Shown here: one piece after another, positions 59,901 to 62,278 of the stretch | How positions within the stretch are numbered: the stretch's first letter is position 1 | Layout: every line of letters starts with the position of its first letter | Assembly (NCBI GenBank): GCA_964017195.1 | Contig: OZ024888.1 | Coordinates: 13,974,201 to 14,038,200 of the forward strand | From: Siderastrea radians | Taxonomy: Eukaryota > Cnidaria > Anthozoa > Scleractinia > Rhizangiidae | Reading direction: 5' to 3' | Length of the DNA: 64,000 bases | Translations under genes and position numbers: made by a program | The notes under the pieces: generated by a model | Seen by the model: the letters and a program-made list of their open reading frames with translations, nothing else | Told to the model about the DNA's origin: nothing | Database searches by the model: none

Positions 59901-60536
59901 TGGAGATAATATTAACACAGTATATCCAAATGTACTTTAAAACCCTCTTAGGAATGAAAATATCTTGAACACCAATATCTGGAACTGAGTAGCAAACTTG
60001 TCAGTTCTGTCTTCCCAGAATTCCATCGCGTCACAACGTTCAGTTTATACCTTGCAGGCGACAACGTTTTATTAGTCAGGTGTATATAATTACGAAAATT
60101 TGGTAGCAGTTAACATAACTTGTCTACCAAAACACCTAACATATGTATAGCACCCAACATAACTTTCCTTGCAAGAAAAGGCTAAAGTATTTTGCAAGAA
60201 ATAAGCTATGTAAGAAAAAGCGATAATTTTGCATTATTGTGCTATAAAGGCTTGAAAGGTTTCAGGAGCTGAGGCCCGATCAGAAGCCTGTATTTGGGAA
60301 AGCCATGTTAATGGCAAAAACAAAAAACGTCGCATATAAAAGGTTGATTGACTGATAAATAGGAGCTCAAGTCATATAAACGATGTTCCGACTCTTTTAC
60401 TCACCAGTCGGTAGAAATGTGGTGTGATCATAATCTGGTCCAGTGTTCTTTGTGGGTGTCGGTCCGGATCCAATGCGCCAGCGTAAGCTAGACTCATGTT
60501 TCAGCCCACATACACCGTCCTCGAAATCGCATTTAA
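24915..60536 (-). CDS. Mosaic LRR 7TM receptor with C-terminal pseudokinase (whole locus, 5' incomplete)
   Basis: I assembled 33 exons on the - strand, in order: 60536-60405, 59704-59448, 59011-58909, 52979-52863, 52338-52070, 51538-51442, 50881-50803, 49157-48879, 47932-47670, 46271-46098, 45599-45441, 45046-44803, 44217-44075, 43125-42877, 42360-42083, 41158-41053, 40267-39923, 39321-39292, 38901-38778, 37782-37711, 36719-36648, 36282-36211, 35847-35776, 35683-35612, 34730-34659, 34374-34297, 33953-32902, 32364-32150, 29963-29795, 29051-28991, 28400-28208, 25536-25354, 25037-24915. Every junction is GT-AG and phase-compatible, with no stop, giving about 1,980 residues. Modules: MAM-MAM-LamG-FN2-MAM(LamG)-CUB-LRRNT-LRR7-7TM-linker-pseudokinase. 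The 7TM core is of relaxin-receptor/GRL101 type. No signal peptide exon was found downstream of 64 kb. The join from 7TM to kinase is the least certain step; see those entries. Confidence 0.7.
25968..26259 (-). other. Unassigned open frame in kinase intron
   Basis: The frame [20 protein letters not shown], then [20 protein letters not shown], ends in TGA at 25968. It has a CxxC and a basic helix, and no ATG before LARM. It may be a piece of a transposon-derived DNA-binding protein or chance. It lies on the same strand as the pseudokinase but does not fit its frame or fold. Confidence 0.25.
26457..26492. repeat. (TA)n microsatellite
   Basis: Pure TA dinucleotide, about 36 bp, in an intron of the receptor locus. 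Flanking bases include an atatcaatatcgat palindrome cluster at 26516-26550. Confidence 0.95.
26636..26699. repeat. (TA)n microsatellite
   Basis: Pure TA dinucleotide, about 64 bp. Reading frames through it (IYIYIY runs) are artefacts. Confidence 0.95.
27361..27686. repeat. Double palindrome centred on a (TA)n run
   Basis: Unit A (gtcgtcagaagttgtccgtc...caacgagt, about 27361-27414) is followed by (TA)n (27415-27461), then its reverse complement extended into a longer arm (27462-27570), a 7-nt loop tgatgaa, and that arm's reverse complement (27578-27686). The second palindrome has 109-nt arms with almost no mismatch. Three copies of the same end sequence are therefore present. It is a foldback element with a TA microsatellite expanded at one symmetry centre. 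Confidence 0.85.
27779..27814. repeat. (TA)n microsatellite
   Basis: Pure TA dinucleotide, about 36 bp, 90 bp beyond the double palindrome. Confidence 0.95.
28595..28735 (+). mobile_element. Decayed tRNA-derived SINE
   Basis: ccagctcccagttagagtgctgcaccggtatcgcatgg and a B-box-like GGGTTCGAATCTC, then a tail like that after 56513 (ctttcaccttcatctttactgcggtgatcgtc). The A box is damaged. Same family as the pair at 56.2-56.6 kb. Confidence 0.7.
30151..32030. repeat. 92-bp satellite with five-unit higher-order repeat, inside a TIR-like frame
   Basis: About 14 copies of a 90-93 bp unit, each with the palindrome TTCACACGTGTGAA (E-box CACGTG). Palindromes start at 30421, 30513, 30605, 30697, 30790, 30882, 30972, 31064, 31156, 31249, 31341, 31431 and 31523. 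Intervals 92-92-93-92-90 occur twice in succession, so a 459-bp five-unit block (30513-30971) is duplicated (30972-31430) nearly exactly. Outer sequences at 30151 (aaggctcgttcacacg) and about 32020 (cgtgtgaagcagcctt) are inverted relatives, suggesting one element. All ORFs in the array are shadows. Confidence 0.9.
31570..31772 (+). pseudogene. MADF/Myb-SANT-like exon, frameshifted
   Basis: The ATG at 31570 opens [18 protein letters not shown], then [20 protein letters not shown], then stops at 31741. A +1 shift near 31727 restores [13 protein letters not shown] up to a donor (aaaacg|gtatgt) at 31772. K/R-YLVLYD...FREK...AW-x-x-V/IA is the MADF signature, common in PIF/Harbinger-associated and other DNA-binding proteins. 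One extra base or a real break disrupts it. It lies immediately after the satellite array and on the opposite strand to the receptor. Confidence 0.55.
32150..32364 (-). CDS. Exon 28: Ser/Thr-rich linker between 7TM and kinase
   Basis: A 215-nt exon (acceptor tgattttag, donor CAGTG|gtaaga), phase 1-0: [20 protein letters not shown], then [13 protein letters not shown] and [18 protein letters not shown]. It looks like a juxtamembrane tail with many phosphorylatable residues. Its phase-1 entry matches the 7TM donors and its phase-0 exit matches the kinase exon. Alternatively it is the first coding exon of a separate kinase gene, starting at an in-frame ATG at 32395 or at the internal Met in GIPMNP. 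Confidence 0.6.
32873..33953 (-). CDS. Receptor exon 27: LGR type C (relaxin-receptor-like) 7TM domain
   Basis: The exon starts at 33953 (tttttattag acceptor), completing an ATT codon with the last LRR exon. TM1 [22 protein letters not shown]2 with [15 protein letters not shown]3 [17 protein letters not shown] (DRL for DRY), TM5 [21 protein letters not shown]6 with DFLCWMP, TM7 with [11 protein letters not shown]3/ECL2 cysteines are present. These match RXFP/GRL101-type receptors. Read through, the frame stops at 32873 (…SPK, TGA), giving a short cytoplasmic tail. Two phase-1 donors before the stop (CAAG|gtttgt at 32902 and gttg|gtgaac at 32968) would instead splice to the linker exon at 32364. 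Both outcomes may occur. Confidence 0.9.
34297..38901 (-). CDS. Receptor exons 19-26: LRRNT and seven leucine-rich repeats
   Basis: The LRRNT exon (38901-38778: [15 protein letters not shown], then [13 protein letters not shown]) is followed by 37782-37711, 36719-36648, 36282-36211, 35847-35776, 35683-35612, 34730-34659 (each 72 nt, one 24-residue LRR) and 34374-34297 (78 nt). All LRR exons are phase 2-2. Examples: [20 protein letters not shown] and [20 protein letters not shown]. One-repeat-per-exon phase 2 structure is the known pattern of LGR/glycoprotein-hormone and relaxin receptors. The last exon carries two extra residues. Confidence 0.9.
36395..36606. mobile_element. 212-bp foldback MITE in LRR intron
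   Basis: Left arm ttggatttatcaactgagta...gacgtttcgagc...tcgtcaaagc pairs with right arm gaagggctaaagctcgaaacg...ccaatccaa over about 95 bp each. The inner gctcgaaacg-type motif is common in dispersed elements of many invertebrates. Confidence 0.75.
37008..37204. mobile_element. piggyBac-type MITE in LRR intron
   Basis: It starts TTAACCCTTAAAGCCCTGA and ends TTAACGGGTTAG. The interior aligns with 22643-22855 (e.g. ctaaatatcaagacat). The right TTAA is decayed. Confidence 0.65.
37355..37572. mobile_element. TIR element with internal GGGATACGGGATA repeats
   Basis: The ends gaggccccattagggg and ccccaaatggggcctc are inverted. The interior repeats gggatacgggata(t/c) at least six times with changes. 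It is non-coding and intronic. Confidence 0.7.
39292..39321 (-). CDS. Receptor exon 18: 30-nt linker microexon
   Basis: [11 protein letters not shown] between CUB and LRRNT, bounded by tcctccag and gtaatc. It is phase 1-1 and therefore skippable without frame change. Relaxin-type receptors usually carry an LDLa module N-terminal to the LRRs. None is seen here; this short Cys-containing linker takes its place. Confidence 0.6.
39427..39609. mobile_element. 183-bp MITE in CUB/LRRNT intron
   Basis: gcaatagaaaacttttccct pairs with aggaaaaggttttctattgc; the inner gagaggggttgg pairs with ccaacccc. A half copy lies at 32788-32845, beside the 7TM stop codon. Confidence 0.75.
39923..40267 (-). CDS. 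Receptor exon 17: CUB domain
   Basis: One 345-nt phase 1-1 exon encodes a whole CUB domain (about 115 residues): [40 protein letters not shown], then [11 protein letters not shown] and [10 protein letters not shown]. The DFIEVYSG acid cluster fits the calcium-binding subtype. Four cysteines in the normal places (C..C, C..C) are present. Confidence 0.9.
41053..42360 (-). CDS. Receptor exons 15-16: C-terminal part of MAM domain 3
   Basis: Exons 42360-42083 (phase 1-0) and 41158-41053 (phase 0-1) match the second and third exons of MAM 1 and 2 in phase and content: [39 protein letters not shown], then [20 protein letters not shown] and a final Cys. The usual acidic AIDDI motif is replaced by YISVRGVHV, a divergent MAM end. 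Confidence 0.8.
41740..41895. repeat. Degenerate TAAGCCCC low-complexity block
   Basis: Repeated ttaagcccc, taagccac and aataagccccc words, then the inverse gggggcttaatag. About 150 bp, intronic. Confidence 0.5.
42504..42650. mobile_element. 147-bp palindromic MITE
   Basis: GGCCCCAGTTGTTCAAAAGT at the left is matched by its exact complement at the right. Inside, ggatagcgctatccaccggataaatc and gataagtgatttatccggtgg continue the symmetry. The arms contain further self-palindromes (ggatagcgctatcc). Same intron as the MAM 3/LamG 2 junction. Confidence 0.85.
42877..45046 (-). CDS. Receptor exons 12-14: LamG/pentraxin-like domain nested inside MAM 3
   Basis: Exons 45046-44803, 44217-44075 and 43125-42877. 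Residues [54 protein letters not shown] and [19 protein letters not shown], ending [19 protein letters not shown]. This is a full pentraxin/LamG-type jelly roll. The cassette enters and leaves in phase 1, so skipping all three exons keeps the frame and would leave an intact MAM domain. Confidence 0.85.
43579..43862. repeat. Dispersed intronic repeat, copy A
   Basis: It aligns with 59787-60073 in the same orientation: tatacaccca..aacgttgtcg at the start, gaaaatatcttgaa in the middle, cttcccagaattccat-type block and a caacgttt-type end. Both copies lie in introns beside MAM/LamG exons of the receptor, so they may have been duplicated with an exon cassette. Confidence 0.65.
45441..45599 (-). CDS. 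Receptor exon 11: N-terminal part of MAM domain 3
   Basis: A 159-nt phase 1-1 exon reading [21 protein letters not shown] and ending [11 protein letters not shown]. It corresponds to the first exon of MAM 1 and MAM 2, but the next three exons are a LamG module, not MAM. The rest of MAM 3 follows after them (42360-41053). The donor is gttaaa, weaker than most. Confidence 0.8.
45833..45935. repeat. (GGAT)n / (TGGA)n microsatellite
   Basis: Interrupted TGGA tetranucleotide repeat on the + strand followed by a TGATG/TGTGA-rich tail to about 46020. Confidence 0.95.
46098..46271 (-). CDS. Receptor exon 10: fibronectin type II domain
   Basis: A single 174-nt phase 1-1 exon. [16 protein letters not shown], then [19 protein letters not shown], shows the four FN2 cysteines and the diagnostic C-x-FPF-x-Y and W-C patterns. 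FN2 modules bind collagen or gelatin in matrix proteins. Here it sits between LamG 1 and the split MAM 3. Confidence 0.85.
46362..46690 (+). repeat. Third copy of the 330-bp dispersed repeat
   Basis: gacaaaagtgttttagtgga...gatatcgatgacgtcatttc...actcactcgctgcgcccg matches the two tandem copies at 6262-6915. Intronic, between the FN2 exon and the last LamG 1 exon. Confidence 0.8.
46980..47593. mobile_element. 614-bp piggyBac-type MITE with G-runs
   Basis: TTAACCCTACTCTGCCTGGG at the left and CCCAGGCAGAATAGGGTTAA at the right are near-perfect inverted ends with TTAA on both sides. G-runs occur just inside the left end and at 47520-47537. It contains repeated 'aagatggcg/caaaatggcg' and gacgtca words. 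It has no transposase and is intronic. Confidence 0.8.
47670..50881 (-). CDS. Receptor exons 7-9: LamG-like (concanavalin-fold) domain 1
   Basis: Exons 50881-50803, 49157-48879 and 47932-47670. The start [12 protein letters not shown] leads to [17 protein letters not shown]. The core has [20 protein letters not shown] and [20 protein letters not shown], typical of laminin-G/pentraxin-like folds (h-h-W-x-R-x-x-x-G-x-h-x-L-Y-L/V-D-G). It ends with [20 protein letters not shown]. In the second exon I use the donor at 48879 (aatcg|gttagt); the nearer gtaatc would break frame. The module is phase 1-1 overall. Confidence 0.8.
48467..48538 (+). mobile_element. tRNA-derived SINE head (tRNA-like cloverleaf)
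   Basis: 72 nt fold as a tRNA: acceptor TCTCCTG/TGGGAGA, D arm GCTT..AAGC, anticodon-like stem TCTGG/CCAGA with an 8-nt loop AATAGTAA, and T arm with B box GGTTCGATTCC. The enlarged anticodon loop and the following shared tail (actcggattttttttccgag, a hairpin) favour a SINE over a working tRNA. Confidence 0.65.
49270..49425 (+). promoter_or_regulatory. Two direct copies of a CCAAT-containing block before the Crypton-like relic
   Basis: ccaatcaaatgtcgcgtatcac...cacgtgtga (49316) and ccaatcaggtgccgcgtatcat...gacgtgtga (49369) repeat at about 53 bp. The CCAAT boxes and position 75-170 bp before the ATG suggest the relic's old promoter; this is inference. Confidence 0.35.
49490..49793 (+). pseudogene. 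Crypton/KCTD1-like N-terminal domain fragment
   Basis: Frame 1 (ATG 49490) reads [20 protein letters not shown] and then a very basic helix to a TAA at 49649. A different frame then reads [20 protein letters not shown] and [19 protein letters not shown] to a donor (cccgtg|gtgagt) at 49793. YLxEF..SVR-x-x-DGxDYEPxSLR...SIxRHL is the N-terminal signature of Crypton-type tyrosine-recombinase-derived proteins. At least one frameshift and one stop break it, so it is a relic. It lies antisense in a LamG intron. Confidence 0.6.
49955..50090. mobile_element. Inverted-repeat element (136 bp)
   Basis: accatggaaagtgtatgcgt and tacgcacacactttccat pair, with ccggaattacgcactcg and cgtgcgtaaataccg inside. 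Non-coding. Confidence 0.65.
51442..52979 (-). CDS. Receptor exons 4-6: MAM domain 2
   Basis: Exons 52979-52863, 52338-52070 and 51538-51442 have the same 1-1, 1-0 and 0-1 phase pattern as MAM 1. Residues: [16 protein letters not shown], then [20 protein letters not shown] and VTIWTTNSN, then IHFEGRK and [15 protein letters not shown]. This is a complete module. The exon-phase identity with MAM 1 indicates duplication by exon shuffling. It is followed 561 bp downstream (genomic - strand) by the first LamG exon. Confidence 0.85.
53232..54600 (+). repeat. Two diverged copies of a GC-rich repeat (53232-53480, 54315-54600)
   Basis: Both begin tagcggagcc, pass through aaatttggtaacctatc and aattttggt..tgacg, and continue with ccgtac(g) words. 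The first start is nearly palindromic (gcgggcgtagcccgc), and the second has gcgcgctagcgcg. They lie in the large intron between MAM 1 and MAM 2. Confidence 0.6.
54222..54301 (+). repeat. 80-bp direct repeat, paired with 58573-58652
   Basis: aagcgaagcagttgtcggtt, aaaagcttccgaaaacagtt and tgcgtttct are shared with 58573-58652 in the same orientation. It adjoins the GC-rich copy at 54315. Confidence 0.65.
54941..55055 (+). mobile_element. tRNA-derived SINE with pyrimidine tail
   Basis: A-box-like TGGCCTAGTGGA and B box GGGTTCGACACCC about 45 bp apart, then agcagagatttttttttc with a CTTT/T-rich tail to 55050. The tRNA-like part has a weak cloverleaf. Confidence 0.6.
55956..56082. mobile_element. 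Foldback element, 47-bp arms
   Basis: ttcaaaaacatgtttcggca...tgatgccatcct pairs with aggatggcatcaggggtgcc...ttgaaactaaaaagtg with one or two mismatches; spacer 33 bp. acatattgctagag occurs on both sides (55918 and 56083), possibly a duplicated flank. Confidence 0.75.
56184..56391 (-). mobile_element. SINE copy bounded by a 26-bp inverted repeat
   Basis: gaacattaatatatgaaata(atcata) occurs at 56184 and inverted at about 56391. Between them lies a reverse-strand SINE with B box GGGTTCGATCCCC and the same tail as the next copy; its A-box half is missing and the flank begins there. Confidence 0.65.
56441..56600 (+). mobile_element. tRNA-derived SINE with intact A and B boxes
   Basis: 73-nt head: acceptor GGCTTGA/TCAAGCC, D arm GCTC..GAGC, T arm ATGGG/CCCGT. 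A box TAGCTCAGTTGG and B box GGTTCGATTCC are intact. The anticodon stem has mismatches and no T33, so it is not a working tRNA. The tail ctgaattttttctggtttct then aacaccttcaccgcgatgat is shared with the inverted copy at 56.2-56.37 kb and the one at 28.6 kb. Confidence 0.75.
56601..58129. other. Intronic, no supported feature
   Basis: Read on both strands; no MAM, LamG or FN2-like exon with proper phase found, and no repeat pair recognised. Confidence 0.4.
58909..60536 (-). CDS. Receptor exons 1-3: MAM domain 1
   Basis: Exons 60536-60405, 59704-59448 and 59011-58909 encode a full MAM domain. The first carries the hallmark start [18 protein letters not shown] with [11 protein letters not shown]. 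The second has [20 protein letters not shown] and [18 protein letters not shown]. The third has [19 protein letters not shown] domains are extracellular and mediate adhesion or dimerisation. The third exon's donor is chosen at 58909 (gatg|gttagc, phase 1) because it fits the next MAM exon; an alternative at 58922 would be phase 0. The first exon begins in phase 1, so at least one 5' exon with the signal peptide is missing. Confidence 0.85.
59787..60073. repeat. Dispersed intronic repeat, copy B
   Basis: Partner of 43579-43862, same orientation. It lies between the first and second MAM 1 exons. Confidence 0.65.
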
Positions 60537-60833
60537 CTGGTAACAAAATGGAAGCAATGACAGCTTTTTGTGAGTAAAGATCACCTTAACCCAGCTGTGT
60601 CAAGTCATGTGCTGCCTTAATAGACCCATTAGGCTCTGCATGCAAATTGCAAATTAAAGGTCATGTGATGTACTCTGCAGAATTGATTGTTTATCCAAGT
60701 ATCTGGAAATAATTCTCTCAAGTGCACATGTATATGTTTAGAAGTAGTTATATAGTTGGGGGTACCAGAGCATTTTGAAAATGCTCTGTTACCAAACCCA
60801 ACTCTATATCTACTTTCCATATGATGGAAATAA

Positions 60834-61320
60834 TTTTATGGTTTCCTCTGGGAGGTATAAAAAGCATTTTCACATGTTGGTAGGAGCCGAGCAGGCTCGG
60901 GAAGTCGTCACTTTAGTGACGAGTGAGGCTCCTTTTAGCCTACAGTGGGTAGAGACGTAGTCTCGTAGGGCACTGTAGGCAACATGGTTCCAGATCATTT
61001 TTATTTCATGTGGAAACGAACGCATTTTTATCTATGCTAGATCCATATTTTCGCATTGGGGAACAAAAGCGGAGCTTTTGTGAGGCAGTGAATTGATCGC
61101 AAAGCGATCAAGAGGGGAAGTTTCTTTTTGCGATGCTGGTTTCATTTTATGGTTTCCTCTGGGAGGTATAAAAAGCATTTTCACATGTTGGTAGGAGCCG
61201 AGCAGGCTCGGGAAGTCGTCACTTTAGTGACGAGTGAGGCTCCTTTCAGCCTACAGTGGGTAGAGACGTAGTCTCGTAGGGCACTGTGGGCAACATGGTT
61301 CCAGATCATTTTTATTTCAT
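60834..61320. repeat. Two direct copies of a 177-bp hairpin-rich repeat
   Basis: 60834-61010 and 61145-61320 are nearly identical (offset 311). Each contains GGAGCC...GGCTCC enclosing ccgagcaggctcgg and cgtcactttagtgacg, then ctacagtg...cactgtag enclosing gagacgtagtctc. So each copy would form a multi-armed structure. The 134-bp spacer also has gcggagcttttg and gatcgcaaagcgatc palindromes. No coding function is seen. It lies between the receptor's first known exon and the polymerase-bearing element. Confidence 0.8.
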
Positions 61321-61561
61321 GAGCGCAATTATTTGGATTTGGATACTATATGTTTTATCTCATGATGTATCCAACGCATTCTTCCATCACGTGACGCCAG
61401 ACTGCAGGAAGTTTTAAAATTCTCGGAAAACAGGAAGTTTTTCTCAGAAACAAGTCTGGACATGTCTGACGAAAACAGGAAATGACTCAGCTATTTTCCA
61501 AGGTCATGATAGTCGTATGATCTCTATCGACCAATTAAAAACGTACCCATAAATTACTTTT

Positions 61562-61615
61562 TCTGATAAAAATATCAGAAGTTGCTCCAGTTTGATAAAA
61601 ATATCAGAAGTTGCT
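61562..61615 (+). repeat. Short direct repeat upstream of ORF
   Basis: tgataaaaatatcagaagttgct occurs twice, 27 bp apart, directly before the ATG at 61624. The gataaaaatatc core is itself inverted. It could be a promoter element of the mobile element's gene (inference). Confidence 0.6.
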
Positions 61616-61623
61616 TCCGGTTG

Positions 61624-62271
61624 ATGAAATATATGTCAACGATGCCTCTTAGTATTGACGAAGCTACTAAAAGATTCGAGAGTTATTCTCAAAATATCCA
61701 AGATTCAATTCTTATTATGGAATCATTCATGGGAAGTCACGAATCAATTTCTTTTGATTTAGCTCAAGTTATCAGCAACTTAGAGAGCATCGACACTCAC
61801 ACTGAGGAGAAGAATGTTACAGCTCATATTAAAGTTCTTGAGGAGTATCAGAGAATGCTCGTTATGGAGAGGAAGCGAAGATCGATAAAAGAAGTTATCG
61901 AAGGAAAAGTGGAGTCAGCAGACTTTAAGACTAATTTAAAAAAGCGTAGACGATCTCAACGTCTAGGAATAATTTTTAAACCAAATGTTCTGCCAGCAAT
62001 GGCTACTGCCGGCCAAATGCCTCCACCAATGTCAGCACGAGCACCTACTGCCAGCCAAATGCCTCCACCAATGTCAGCACAAGCACCTGCTCCCAGCCAA
62101 ATACCTCCGCAAATGTCAGCACAAGCACCTGCTCCCAGCCAAATACCTCCGCAAATGTCAGCACAAGCACCTGCTCCCAGCCAAATACCTCCGCAAATGT
62201 CAGCACAAGCACCTATTGTTGAAGAAATTCCTTCACCAAATGCAAAAGATGAACTAATGTTAGAGTTGTAA
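61624..62271 (+). CDS. Unknown protein of Polinton/adintovirus-like element, with 42-bp coding repeat
   Basis: The first ATG is at 61624 (MKYMSTMPLSIDEATKRFES); a longer frame upstream lacks an ATG. The N-terminal 100 residues look helical. A basic stretch (KKRRRSQRLG) follows, then five 14-residue repeats (type PSQIPPQMSAQAPA; 62008-62217) and an acidic end. There is no known domain. It is convergent with the polymerase, whose stop is 7 bp away, and therefore probably a gene of the same element. A DNA- or capsid-associated role is possible but not shown. Confidence 0.6.
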   Translation: MKYMSTMPLSIDEATKRFESYSQNIQDSILIMESFMGSHESISFDLAQVISNLESIDTHTEEKNVTAHIKVLEEYQRMLVMERKRRSIKEVIEGKVESADFKTNLKKRRRSQRLGIIFKPNVLPAMATAGQMPPPMSARAPTASQMPPPMSAQAPAPSQIPPQMSAQAPAPSQIPPQMSAQAPAPSQIPPQMSAQAPIVEEIPSPNAKDELMLEL

Positions 62272-62278
62272 TTTGAAC

